NCBI GenBank assembly: GCA_951394405.1
Contig: OX596346.1
Span: 2,108,001-2,172,000 of the forward strand
DNA length: 64,000 nt
Origin: Coprinellus micaceus
Lineage: Eukaryota; Basidiomycota; Agaricomycetes; Agaricales; Psathyrellaceae
Direction of reading: 5' to 3'
How positions within the stretch are numbered: the first letter of the stretch is position 1; every line of letters begins with the position of its first letter. Shown in pieces: positions 33,302 to 44,653 of this stretch. Under the pieces are notes generated by a model, which worked only from the letters and a program-made list of their open reading frames with translations, had not been told where the DNA came from and made no database searches. The position numbers were made by a program, and so were the translations under genes.

Positions 33302-34856
33302 CTAGCTGCTTGCGATGGCCTTGGGTTTGGTTGGGTCAATGCTGGCCACACAACTGTCCAAAGCGATTGCCAATGCGGCGTAGAGCGCTGGGCCACATTC
33401 GTGATACTCGGAGAGCACCGGTGGGGGATCCTACAGCGCAAGGCATGAGATGGAGGTAGGCCATGCAAGATATGACAGTTGCACTTACGGTGGGCGTTGC
33501 GGCGTTCAGCCATTGGAAAATGTCACAGCAGTCGGTTTTCAAGCGCGCCCATATTGACTGCGAGAAGCCAAACGTCGACTCCAGAGCCAGCATTGTGTCG
33601 GAGCAAATGGATGCTACTTTAGTCTGCGTGATCGCGAGGCAGTCGTTTTGCTGTGTTCGGATCTGAGCGGTATACTGCGCATGTGCGAACTCGCTCCGTT
33701 TCACTGTAACATCGGTCAGCCAATGTCAGGGTTGGGTATACTCGAAGTACACGGACATTCCAGTTCGTTATACGCTTGGGTTATTCTGCGCAAATCCTCG
33801 GACATGACCTATGGGTTGAAACGATTGAGAACGGCGATTTTGGGTTTCAGTGCGATGCTGTACACACATTCCGCCTCTGCGGTGTTTTTGACCGAGTTGG
33901 CTTTGGCCCACATGAGGTAATAATACGAAAGGCCGAGACGGAGACGTGAGTCACGTCTGAGCGAGGTAGATCTGAGTTCTGAATACTGGTAAGCATAGTG
34001 CAAGCATCTGAAGTAATGGTCAGCTCACCAGTGAACAGAGTCTGGCGGGAGGAGTAGACAGCCGTCAGCGATGGCTATGAATTCGGAGCTGTCGAGGGCA
34101 CTCACTGCTTAACACTGGCCTCCAACTCAGATAATTTTGTTGCGAGGTCATACGCTTCTTTTTGGCCAGCGCACGGCTGTCGACGGGTGACCAATTTTGC
34201 TAGATCGGTGTGGAAGGCCACCATATGCTGAACCAACGCCACGGCTCGCTCTACCAGCGACCGAGTGGTTGCAGCATGCTCCGCCGATATCTATAAGAGA
34301 CATGTCCTGTCGGCGATGGGAACATGTGATGGTCACGAAGGTACCTACTGTCATAAAAGATTGGAGTATCTGGACGGTTTCTTGATACGACCGCCGAGAA
34401 CGAGCGCCCGTATTTCGAGCAGCAACGGGCAAAACCGAATCAGAAAGCACTAGTGAGGTGCGTCAACTCCTCATGAGGGGGGATAAAAGTAACCAATGCC
34501 CACATTTCAGCCTCCCAGAGATATAGCCAGCGTTGCTGCGGTATTGCCAAAGTAGAGTTCCATAATCCTGATGAAGGAAGCAAGGATTGATACACGTTTT
34601 CGAAGTAGCAGGACCCAGTGTGTCATACCTTGGAGAGGGTGTCCCAACGCGGTTTGAGAGGTGCAGCAAGCCTCTGCATGTCGATGGAGTGCACCTCTTT
34701 TGCTATGGCTTCGAATTTCTCCATGAGGGCAGCCAGTCCCTGGCCCAGTCGGCCGCAAGCATCAGTAAGGTCCTCGCGAAGATTGGCGTCGGCGAAAGCT
34801 CGAGCGGCCTCGGGGTAGGTCAGGCACTTCTGCTTGGAGGAGGGGGCTGGAGACAT
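33302..34856 (-). CDS. Unknown all-helical protein
   Basis: Eight exons: 34856-34629, 34567-34504, 34449-34349, 34290-34106, 34007-33866, 33808-33757, 33703-33489, 33430-33302; 371 aa with all phases consistent. Nearly the whole protein is predicted by eye to be amphipathic helix (ALMEKFEAIAKEVHSIDM, RSLVERAVALVQHMVAFHTD, YDLATKLSELEASVK, RTQQNDCLAITQTKVAS). No signal peptide, zinc site or catalytic motif is visible. It has the look of a long helical-bundle protein; some families with this look are membrane-active, but nothing here proves that. Several donors are weak (GTCCGT at exon 6), so exon edges may shift. Confidence 0.65.
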
Positions 34857-37800
34857 GAGTGGCAGGAAGGGGAAGGGAGGGGATGGATATCAGGTCCCAT
34901 AATTGTGTGGGCCCAGGGCTACTTATAGGCCTCCCCTAATTTCCGGACGGACGGGCGTATGCGAACGCGCCAAGAATACAGAAACCGTTACTAGATTGGA
35001 GATTGGGTTGGATGGAAGGCAGATCTAGCCGAAGGGTCCAGCGCTTCTTCCCCCCGCAACAGATGGATAGGCAGGAGACGTAAGCCCACGAGGGAGGTAG
35101 GCTGTGCATGTCGATGGGATGACTGGCAAAATGAGTTGATGGGGCAGGCAAACATACACCTGGGGATCGAAGGCTCCAATTGCCGGATGCAAACGGAGGG
35201 GATATGCACCCAAGCGAGGCGAACCCGTGCCCACCGTTCCTAAGGATTGGACATCGGAAGATGGACGTTCGAGGGTACGGTGGTGGAGGACAAGAGAGAT
35301 TGGTCACATTTTGTCACTCCGTTCTCAGGCTTTTGGCTAGCGATCAAACACGCTCTCAGCAAGTTTTGCCCTGATCGTCGTCTGTTACATGCGCACACCT
35401 AAGTCATATCAGGGCAAAGTATCCACATACCCTGAGCATTTCACTCCATTCTGGCGCCTATCGGAGCGACTACCGTGCTCCGTGCCCAGAAACGGGTTAC
35501 ACTGCGATTCGATTGCCGAAAACAGAACGAATCTACAGCCCAGGCATCCTCTAAATGAAGGTGCACACCTCGGGATAGATGTGGATTTTGCTCGATCTGG
35601 GTGAGTGTCCGTCGCCTGTCCAGCGTTCAGCTATGAAACCAGGAAGCTATCTCCGCCGGTTCCCTCCTCCCTGATCAATTATCCCCGGCCACCAGTCGGA
35701 GGGTAAATATGCCTGAAATACGCGCGATGTATTCAGGGAGAAGACGGTGGAGGATGTCACTAGCTGGAATGACTGGAAATGAGGCGGATCTTCCATTTAT
35801 TCGACGGGCGCTAAACCCCAATCCACCGATGTCCGACAATCACCACAAAAGGCTAACCCACCCTCGTTTGGCGATATGTCACCTAAATTTTTGCTGCGGG
35901 CAACCCCACCCGTTGATAAAGTGTCTGGAGTATAACCAAGTCCGAGGCACGATGCAGGGAATTTACCCCACTCGTTGACGAAAGTCGAGAGCGCACCGGG
36001 AGAGTCCCAAGCCACCGAGGCAAATCTTCATTTCAATTAGGGCATTTCGAGCCGAGGATTACCCGGTGAGGTGGGTACCGGTAGCCGCCTGCGCCTCGCT
36101 GCGCAGCACACACGGTCATTACTTGACTTAGCCCGTTGTATTGTTGAAGGACAAAAACATCCTCCGATAATGAGGGTGATGTCACTGGTTGACGGAGGAT
36201 GGCGAGCAGTGCCTCCGACACTTGTTGATCCGTTGCTCATTCCGTGTCATTTCCCGACGTGGACGGCGATTGAATATAGCGGGCGTTCGCGTCCTGAAAA
36301 GATGGACGACGTGCATTTGGAGCAGGTGGTTCTATTCTATGTCGTTCCGAAGCGATAAGAACAGTCAGAAAGACCTCCAATTAATCATCCTCGCTGGTTA
36401 ACAGATAGTTGAAATCGATGGATACCAGACAAAAGCCCTCCAACCCTTGGCATGAGCCGGAGCACGGATCGTCGTGTTGAAGGTGGCAAGTACTCCTGGA
36501 TCCTGATAAAGAGACAGATGATCATGTTGGTCGCCCACCGATGTGCCCGTAGCGCCATTGGGTGTCGAGGCACTAGGCCACGGTAGCGTGATGGGAGTTC
36601 GGGTTCGGAGGGGCCTAGAGTGACACACGTTCCCGGTTGAACTGATGAAAATGACGAGGCAGAGTCGCTCTGCCTTGTCAAGGTCTTGCTTTGCTTGGAT
36701 CGAGTCAACCCACCGGGGCCCACACCATGCTATCGAGAAGGCCCAGAAAGAGCAACTCTCAGCTTTATAGAACCTGTCGGCCTTGGGGACTCCCATGGGA
36801 CGCCGGCCATGTGGGACATGTTCAATGGCTGCGAGTTGGATTTGGGCAACCGGGGTGCACAAGACAAAACGAGAGTTCGATAAGCGCCATCGAGGACAGG
36901 TAGACCTTGAGAGAACGCCGATGAACCCGTGAGGTTGGAGGGCGCTCGAGATACGACTGAGGCCTCTGGAGGCGTACTGTGATCGCTGAGGGGATCGAAT
37001 CGGACTTGGGCGACACGATCGACAGGGCATTATCAGGATTTAGGTAAAAGCTGCGGTCCGGTTTGACTACAGTCACGGAGTAGCCCCGACATTCAGAGGA
37101 AGTGGGCGTACCTTGTGTCCTTTTTCACAGTGTATGGAATACTGCCACAGAGCCATGTTGCGGAGACCGCCCACGGACGACGGCCACTGCTCAAATTTGC
37201 TTGAGGAGCGAGAAGAGAAGTTCGTAAAGCGCCCTTCCGTGTGCCGTTCGGCGAATAACCAACAGAGGTGGGTCGTGTCCGAGACCCACGCGAGACTATT
37301 TGAGCGGCAAGAGATACGAGGAACGTCGACGTGGGGTTTTCCTTTCGCAACAAGAAATCGGAAGAACAAGAAGGTCAGAGAGGGCGGAAATTTTGAGAGG
37401 GAAAAGAATCTTTGAGCCTCGAAAGGTCTGGAAGAGTGTGGTCGGAGCCGCTGGCACACGATGACATCTGGCTCTTCACATGGGCCACCCTCGAGGGGTG
37501 TGGCACCTTCGCCAGGTGACCTGCCCGAAAACCTGTCGCGAGCAGGGTTCCCGAAGGGAGTACTTTCAGTGGCCATGGTCGCCTTTGGTCAAAGTGAGCG
37601 ACCAAACCCGAGTAAAGCACAGCTTCCAGGGTTGAGTCATGCCCAGTGCTACCTGGATACGGTTTCCGGAAAGCATCTGGCTTCGTGGTGGAAAGAGCTC
37701 ACAGCGTTCTTTGTCTGCGTTGCTAGGCTTCAGACTGCGCGAGGCCCTGTGGTTCCTTCCAAGTCTTTCGCAGCAGGTCCTGACTCGCAAACGTGAAGGG

Positions 37801-38382
37801 AATGGAACTAAAATGGAACGTCAACAAAGGGTCTGCGTGATACAACCAAAGCGCCCACGGAAAATGCCGTGACACGAGGCTAAGGGGGACAGCGCCACCT
37901 ACAAGCCACCCAGCTGGAACAGATGGAATTGCCTGAATGGGTACGACAAGCAGTTCTCCCGCATGTAGACCTTCTTATTTCGGCTACAGAAAGGGGCAGG
38001 GAGGCGTTAGAAGCTCCAACAGGAAGCACGACCGGCAGCTGTATCCTATGCAAGGTAACCACAGCTAAAAGATGAAAGGCATGGCAAACGTCCCTTCCCA
38101 CGGTTCGACCATTCCCCTCCCGGTGCCATCTCTCCATCTCCTGTCCATCCTCTTCGTACTTCCTGTCCTCGTCGTCCCTGCACCCTTCCAAGTCGAGTTC
38201 GAACGATAAATTATGAATCGTGATGTTATGGTTACAACAAGGGACTACAATACACGGTGCAATGGTTCAGAGCAATATTCAAAACAAGATAGCTGGATGC
38301 TGGAAATCGAAAGCATAGGTATGAGCTCGCTTCTTCACTTTTTTCTATCCACCGCCCGTTCCTTGAAATCCCTCCATTCCTT
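34857..38382. other. Long gene-poor stretch
   Basis: About 3.5 kb with no supported gene. The longest frames (36398-37030 and 37073-37576, minus) lack family signals and splice partners. Base composition and stop density look like non-coding or decayed sequence. Confidence 0.45.
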
Positions 38383-38907
38383 TCAAAAAACCACGGCGAG
38401 AACCCATTCCTCATCGTTGTGAATGCTGGCTGTCAAACCGGCCCATCTCCAACCGTATGCCGTAACTTGCGGCGCGGGGTCATTAGAGAACAACAAACTA
38501 GCTGGCTCGGTTTGGTTCGATCCAGATGCGTCGACTTTCTGGACGCGCTGGGCGGCGTCGTGCACATTCTTGAGCACGTCGCGAACTGTGACGAAGCTGA
38601 ATTTTGTTTGGTGTACAACGACTGATTGTTGCCAATCATGTATCCAAATATTCATCTCCGGGACGTTGGGGAAGCTGGCTGGAGCGTCCCAGTCGTCGTT
38701 CACAGCATCAGGATGGACTGGTCTTGTCATCACCCACTGCAGCCAGCGGAGTGACCCAGTAGGGGTGAGCGAAGGGTGGAGGACGGAATGTCGTGCGCTA
38801 GGGCCTATGCGAGGCAAGGAGACGGGGCCAAGCAATGGTGTGTCTAGGGCTGGTTGGTATCGCTGGTGAGTAGTGATTCCTCTCTGTATCACGGGGTTGC
38901 TCACCAT
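38383..38907 (-). CDS. DUF6699-family protein, copy B
   Basis: A single frame of 174 aa. It keeps the order of the family motifs in diverged form: VSLPRIGPS, SVLHPSLTPTG, PASFPNVPEMNIWIH, FSFVTVRDVLKNVHDAAQ and the terminal GWRWAGLTASIHNDEEWVLA. The Pro-rich N-terminal part present in copies A, E and G is short here. The start chosen is the first ATG of the frame, although that ATG overlaps a GTGAGC donor-like site, so an upstream exon is possible. Function unknown. It is the only copy on the minus strand. Confidence 0.6.
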   Translation of the reverse strand: MVSNPVIQRGITTHQRYQPALDTPLLGPVSLPRIGPSARHSVLHPSLTPTGSLRWLQWVMTRPVHPDAVNDDWDAPASFPNVPEMNIWIHDWQQSVVVHQTKFSFVTVRDVLKNVHDAAQRVQKVDASGSNQTEPASLLFSNDPAPQVTAYGWRWAGLTASIHNDEEWVLAVVF

Positions 38908-39159
38908 TGACGCTAGTGTGCTGGACGATAGCCATCGTATTGTTCGTCGTATTAGTATGTGGGGGGCGTAGTATTGGGGATAGTCGTGCTATTCGATGTC
39001 GCTATCAAAGCAGGGTTCAGGTACGCTCCTACTTGCAGTACACGATAACTAACCTTTAATCCGTATTATTCTCTAGGAAACTTCAAGCTTCCCCGTAGCT
39101 GACAATCCAAATGAATCGCGTTTGGGGCCTCCCAGGCCGAAATTAGGATTCGAGTATCG

Positions 39160-40743
39160 TCACAGATAACTGTGGTAGTGGCGTCGCGTTGGCCAGCCCT
39201 CAAATTCCACCTCAATATGTGTGGTCTCGCTGGGGTACGGGATGGAATATGCCAGAGGGATGGATTCGGCTGGTTTGAGGATGGTGCGTTCTCCTAATCA
39301 ATATGTGTGGTCCCTGTCGTCGGCGATGATGACGACTAACCTCGTTTATCCACCTTCTAATAGGTGTTTTCGATACCGCAAGGCCCAATATATGCTGGAT
39401 TGACCCCCTATATGCGTCCCTTACGGCAAAAGCGTCAGTCACTGTCGCCGTCGGCGAGCACGGCGAAAACGACTGACCTTCAATCTTTCCAATATCCGGC
39501 CCGTTCGAAGATTCAACGAATATCAATGGATCCCTGGAGCTCTGTGGTGCTGGGGGTAGTGGATCGGTCTGTGTGCAGTTGGAATGAGTGCGCCCTCTCG
39601 CTTGACATATGAGTCCCGGCGACCACTGACCTCGATTCTGCTTAAGGAAGCGCCTTCTTCTTCGCCCAATAACCCCTTGGTGCCCTTTTCGCTCGAACTC
39701 GTCAGGATATATCGCCCCTAACCGTCGCCTTCGACCTGGACAACTGGCCAATGTTCTGTGCCACGCTCAGCATATGCCGGTCTCGACGGTGAGCAGGGCA
39801 ACCGACCTTAGCTGTGGCCTCTGCCGGGTGTCTCGAGGTCGTATATGCGCTATCTCAGCCTTCCAGGCGGTGCGATGGTCTAGGAGGGAGGGAGAGGAAT
39901 TGTGGCACGCAGGGCGAGCCGGGCTTTCGAGGCGCGATGGGGTGGGCTCATTATTTGGTGATGTTTTCGATTCCCCTTTCATCGCCTCCAAGCACCTCAC
40001 GTGGTTCCGTCTAGCCCTCTGGCCGAAGGAGTGCGTCGTCCTCGATATATGCCATATGCTCATTTTGCGCTTGATTCCCAGGTCTCTCGATGTTCTGGTG
40101 AGGCGTCATGCCTTCCAAGGCGCCGGATCGCATACGATCGCCGCGTCGGGCGCCTGGCTCCATGGCTCCGCGCCTGCAATGCGAAGTCCGATTTCTCAAC
40201 TTTCCCTCGGTTGACTTGGGCTCGTCCTTTGGATATGACTGCCTCGACATTTTGGCTTCGGCCTCCGGGAGTTTCAGCCTCGGGCGTATCCAGGTGCGCT
40301 CTCTTTGTCTGTGGCCTTGTGGGCGTCGAAACACGAGGCACGTCGGGGTTTCAATCAATATATTTTGATGGACTCGGAACCCCAAGTGCTCGAGTCCGGG
40401 GCGTTACGCTTGGGATCGTTCGTTGGAGTGTGGCCTCTATCCTGTATCCTTGTAGGCCTCAATATACCTGGTTTTGGCGAACTTCTCTTGTGCCTGGTCT
40501 CAATTTCGCGTGCTAAACGCGCTGCCTCGTTAATCCTGATCAAGGGCTTGTTTATATGCGCGTGCGCCGGGTCGTTGGCTCTCGATGTGTCGTCGTCGAC
40601 GAAGATTTGCCGACTGAATTACTTCAGGATCACAGGGTGTCGAAAAAGCGCTCGTGGGGATGATCGTTCAAAGGCATATTTGAGCGAAGTACCCCTTGTC
40701 GACGCGGTCCCACCGGAGCAACGTGCTGCCGTTCACCCATCCT
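39160..40743 (-). CDS. Unrecognised multi-exon gene (5' part unresolved)
   Basis: The last exons splice cleanly: 39788 and upstream (frame open from about 40100), 39717-39631, 39568-39478, 39419-39354, 39293-39160 (stop). Phases agree at every junction. The end reads YILTSSSEKGTKGLLGEEEG, then DPLIFVESSNGPDIGKIE, GTHIGGQSSIYWALRYRKHL and TILKPAESIPLAYSIPY, with ETTHIEVEFEGW near the stop. Upstream to 40743 there are further good frames (RQIFVDDDTSRANDP, INEAARLAREIETRHKR, MSRQSYPKDEPKSTEGK), but the joins between them were not solved and a frame break cannot be excluded. No family was recognised. It is either a real gene of unknown kind or one starting to decay. Confidence 0.5.
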
Positions 40744-41426
40744 TCACCTTTGACGCCCTCAGGCTCCCGCCGGCGGCTGTGGCTGGTCTAGGCGATTAGG
40801 GTTTACCCTTTACGCTTTGACGATAGCCGTCAGCCAGCAGTGGCCATGTAATATAGCAAGCTTTCGGAGTCTGACCTACTGAGCCTAATTTACCCTACCC
40901 AGTGGATACAGTGATACAGGCGTCGGAATGTGTCCGAATGCATCTTTCTCAGAGCGCTTAGATTGAGTTGAGCCTAACGGAATCGCTTGGGCGCCACGAG
41001 GCAGCTCTCACGGTTGAGGGAGTGGGCGGTGTCAGGAGCTACGGCTTTCGATTATCTCCCTTACGCTCCGCCTGACCACCAAGTACCAGGGGTGGCCCAA
41101 GAAAATCAAGGTTTGGGCAATTGTCAAGGTTAGGTATTAGGTAATTGAACAAGGCCAAATTGATGCCTCATGGTGCGGTCAATGTTTGGGAGGCTTTCGT
41201 CTCGCCCTATAAAAGAATGCAGGATGGACCGTCTGCACATCTTCCAACTATCCCTCTTACCCCCATCCTTCGCGACGCGTATCTCGAGATTCATTGCTCG
41301 TGACAGCGCATAGCGAAGTGAGTCCCCTCCCAAGCCTCTCCAGTGAGTATCCGATGGCCTACTGAGACGCGTCTGAAATGCCTCGCCGTAATATAGCGTT
41401 CAATTTCCTCATCCCCCGTGTTCCTC
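40744..41426. other. Intergenic region with TATA box and 5' UTR intron
   Basis: A consensus TATA box TATAAAAG lies at 41208-41215. Downstream, GTGAGT at 41319 and an ATATAG acceptor ending at 41396 would remove a 78-nt 5' UTR intron before the ATG at 41427. Confidence 0.5.
41208..41215 (+). promoter_or_regulatory. TATA box of DUF6699 copy C
   Basis: TATAAAAG, 219 bp before the ATG at 41427. With the proposed 5' UTR intron the spliced leader would be about 110 nt. Confidence 0.55.
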
Positions 41427-41948
41427 ATGTCGGCCAACAACAATGAAGTGGCAAACACTATTCAGCCTGCTATTCCAGCTACCCCTGCCGCTCCCCCTCC
41501 TGCTAACGCGCTCCTCACTGCCCCCAACTTCCAAGTTGGCTCCGCCCTGGCAAATGCCCACCCCACCAATGTCATTGACTTCAACAACCCCAACACCTCC
41601 TCCGAGATTCTCACCCACACCCAACGTCAAGAGTATGCGACTACTCCACGGGTTCACGAGTTCACAATCGATATAGAGGACGAGGTCATACCCACTGGAC
41701 CCCTGGATCGTCGATCCCTCACAGTCTGGTCCACGGTGGGGGACGTTACCAACCAGGAGGTCGTTGACGGGGTTCTCAGACAGTATGGGGAACACCTCCG
41801 ATCCCTCATCGACGATTGCCTGAACATCGACTTGGGCCCCCTCCTGAATTTTGGCGACCCCTCTGCCATGCGTCGCTGGGGGGGCTTGGGTCAGCCAGAC
41901 GCACAGGGCGTCTGTATCCTCAAGCTTTTGGCCGCACCGGCTCCTTGA
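41427..41948 (+). CDS. DUF6699-family protein, divergent copy C
   Basis: A frame of 173 aa from the first ATG. The N-terminus is Ala/Pro/Asn-rich. The second half follows the family layout in weak form: TPRVHEFTIDIED, RRSLTVWSTVGDVTNQEVVD, VLRQYGEHLRSLI and RRWGGLGQPDAQGVCILKLL, which parallels the WGGLTPS...VWxLL end of the other copies. It lacks the PATxPxLDS signature. It is assigned mainly by the C-terminal motif and location; function unknown. The end is followed by an AT-rich tract. Confidence 0.5.
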   Translation: MSANNNEVANTIQPAIPATPAAPPPANALLTAPNFQVGSALANAHPTNVIDFNNPNTSSEILTHTQRQEYATTPRVHEFTIDIEDEVIPTGPLDRRSLTVWSTVGDVTNQEVVDGVLRQYGEHLRSLIDDCLNIDLGPLLNFGDPSAMRRWGGLGQPDAQGVCILKLLAAPAP

Positions 41949-43687
41949 GCTTGAGGTCGAGCTCAGGCTTGGGGTTCACACTTCACGGACTCAGTTTCCT
42001 CACATCTGTACCACCATCTGTACTACACATCCTTTCATTGCTTGTATTGGTTCTGCGTTGCCTGTTGTATCCATAGTAGACAATGTTATCTTATAACTAT
42101 ATATATAAATTGTTGTTGCTTTAGAACCTCCCGACTCTATAGAGTAATTTCCAACAGAAAGAGCATGGCACAGGGCCTCGCAATCTTCATTCACCCTATA
42201 GCGCGTCGACAGCCCTAGTACAAGCATCCGACGCGTTTAATCAGCGCGACGCGCCCCACGTGCTATTCATACTCCGCTCATTCTTCGGTCGGGCGCCTTC
42301 ATAACAGGGATCCACAGGTCAACACTCGCTGACCACGATGGGTAGAAGCATTCCTAAATGCGGAGTGGAGTATTCTATATCGGTGAAGGCGGTCTTAGCC
42401 TACATGAGGCCAAACCACGCGAGAGCCACGCTGTGGAGAAGGGACGTCTCTCGATCTTCGGAGTAGATCATTCATGAAAGATCTGCGGTGGGTGCTTGTT
42501 TGCGCGTCTAACTTCCTGTGTGATATCTGGAAAACATACAAAGAACATTGTACATATGCCTGTGAGCACCAGGGTAAAATTTGTATTAGATAGCTACCCA
42601 GAGCCTCAACGTAAGTGGAAAGCGTTCCTGACGGTTGATGGCGGGCTTTCCAAACTGGTGTTCGACGCCCTTACGAAAGGAGTGGCACCCACCACTCTGG
42701 CAAGTCAAGTGCATTTCGCGCCTGCCCTGCCCTGTCCCCTCATTTCTCATGTGCGCGCCTCGCTCTACAAAGGTCGCGCCTATCCATAGACACCCAACTT
42801 GCCAGGTTAATGCCATTTCCTCACGAAAGGACACGACGAAAGCTATTCGAGGCGGGTCCCGAACCCCACACTAAACCATACCGTTCTCATTCCCTATTGC
42901 GTTGATACAAAATCGGACTTGATAGCAGGCTCTAGGACGATGGGAGCAACGTCTGGACACCCACTTTCCCTACCTGATTCTGGGGTCCGACTCTATCGAC
43001 CATTGTAGACAATGGCGAAAGAGGCGAGAGTGACGGAGCTCAACAGTGGGGAAAGAGCGTATCTTGCTCAATAATGCCCTGGCGGCCACCAAACTTTCGC
43101 TGGAAAGACATTATCCTGTCCCTAGGGCTTTCCAATCCTCAAAAAGGGCACGGTGTGGAGGGGAAGGCGGTTGGAGTAAGGGAAAACACGGTAGGGGGGG
43201 ATCGGTCAAAGCTATCATTCCATGACCATGTACGATTACATTGGGGGTCATATTAAGTAAGTCAAGGCTTTAAAGTCGCGCCCCTCACCGTCCTGCCCCT
43301 CCTCTCTAACCAACACGATCCCCTCCTCCAGACCCCTCACCTACCTGCCCGGTCCACATTCGCCTCGATTTCGAGCCACAAAGAGGTTCTGAGTAACAGT
43401 GAGCGGCCTGGCATTACACTGGGGATGCAATACTCACCACGGTGACGGCTAGGCTCACCGCACTATCCAACGATCGCTCGACTGCCTGTCTTCTAAACAC
43501 CACGCATTCGCGCCATTTTGACCCGAAGAAAGTTTGAAGCAAGTAAGTAGGCAAACAATCGTCAGTCAGAGGGCGAACTGCTGATCGAACCCCGCCTTCG
43601 CCAGTGGTCCAGAGACGCCCAAGCGGCCCTTACATCCTCGCGCCCGCAGCAGCGAATGCACAAGGGGCGTATGCTCAACATGCAACA
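41949..43687. other. Gene-poor stretch
   Basis: About 1.7 kb. The left part is an AT-rich 3' UTR. Possible non-coding exon ends of copy D lie between 43380 and 43603 (for example a GTAAGT near 43533 and a CAG at 43601-43603). No other gene was found. Confidence 0.4.
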
Positions 43688-44653
43688 ATGCACACACCCG
43701 GCCCCATGTCCCAAGGGCCCCATGGAGCTCAACCTGCGCCCCAGTTGCAAGGACTATTCCTTGGCCAAGGGCCAAGCTACGGCGATCCCCCTCGACATCA
43801 GATGCCTCTATACAACAACATACCACTTCCGCTGGACGGTAGTGGGCTGCAAACCGACTTGCAAGCCATCCAGCCCCAAACGCCTCCACTCCCTCCTTAC
43901 TCTCCACCTCCACCGCAATACTCCCAGCCAACGGAAGCTCACATCACAACACCTGACCATACGGAAGTCGAGCAGCGCACCCCTGTAAGGAATTCAAGCA
44001 TGCCGATGATATTGAGGCGACGCGAGTGTGAATCCGGGAGACATGACGCCGCTTCGACGAGGTTGGATGAGCTCCTGGGCGGACGGAGGGATTCCCGCGT
44101 CTTTCTCAGGTGGAGGGTGGTTGCTGGGGTCGGGCACGCTGCTCCAGGGATCGCCCCCGACAATTTGACGGCGCAGCCAAGGCCTGAGTGGGTGGAAACG
44201 GCCCTTCATAGGTACGGACCCCAGAGCGATTGGCTGGGAAGACCTGCGACTGTCCCTGAACAGGCGAGGTTGTCGATCTGGTCTGCCGAACTTGGAGACA
44301 TTGTCGTCGATGCTCGTCCCGGTGTGGGCTACGTCCGGATCCTGGATGTACTTCTCGACATCGCCCTTGCTGCCAACAATCTCCTAGACGCCCACGCGCG
44401 AGCTCCTCTTCCTGGCGCGTCGACCCGCAGGGCGGATGGTGTGGAGGGTGGGAGAAGTGGCCAGATTAGGGAGGCTTATGCAATCCTCCCAACCAGTTCG
44501 CGAGCCACTGCGAACCAGAGGCCCGTGCGGTTCGAACCAGGAAGTAATTCCGAACTCGGCCATCGACCGTCCGGTGGGCTTGCAGGTTGGAGATGGGGTG
44601 GGTTGCGCCGCTCGAGCAGAGGAGGCTGGAAATTGAAGTTGTACGAAATTTGA
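43688..44653 (+). CDS. DUF6699-family protein, divergent copy D
   Basis: A frame of 321 aa from the first in-frame ATG. The frame is open back to 43604 without an ATG, and an acceptor-like CAG sits at 43601-43603, so an upstream coding exon is likely. The first 130 residues are rich in Pro, Gln and Tyr. The family pattern follows: LRWRVVAG, ARLSIWSAELGDIVVDARPG, YVRILDVLLDIALAANNLLD, and the end GWRWGGLRRSS then GWKLKLYEI. The PAT motif appears as RPATVPEQA. It is more divergent than copies A, E and G and may have a changed role. Function unknown. Confidence 0.52.
   Translation: MHTPGPMSQGPHGAQPAPQLQGLFLGQGPSYGDPPRHQMPLYNNIPLPLDGSGLQTDLQAIQPQTPPLPPYSPPPPQYSQPTEAHITTPDHTEVEQRTPVRNSSMPMILRRRECESGRHDAASTRLDELLGGRRDSRVFLRWRVVAGVGHAAPGIAPDNLTAQPRPEWVETALHRYGPQSDWLGRPATVPEQARLSIWSAELGDIVVDARPGVGYVRILDVLLDIALAANNLLDAHARAPLPGASTRRADGVEGGRSGQIREAYAILPTSSRATANQRPVRFEPGSNSELGHRPSGGLAGWRWGGLRRSSRGGWKLKLYEI

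Noticed and set aside
36398..37576. Minus-strand frames of 210 and 167 aa in the gene-poor stretch
   Set aside because: No start context, splice partner, domain or plausible composition; rich in Arg, Pro and Ser as expected for chance frames in GC-rich DNA.
44515..44545. GGTTCGAACC, a tRNA B-box-like sequence
   Set aside because: It lies within the coding frame of DUF6699 copy D. No A-box at the right distance and no cloverleaf can be drawn on either strand.
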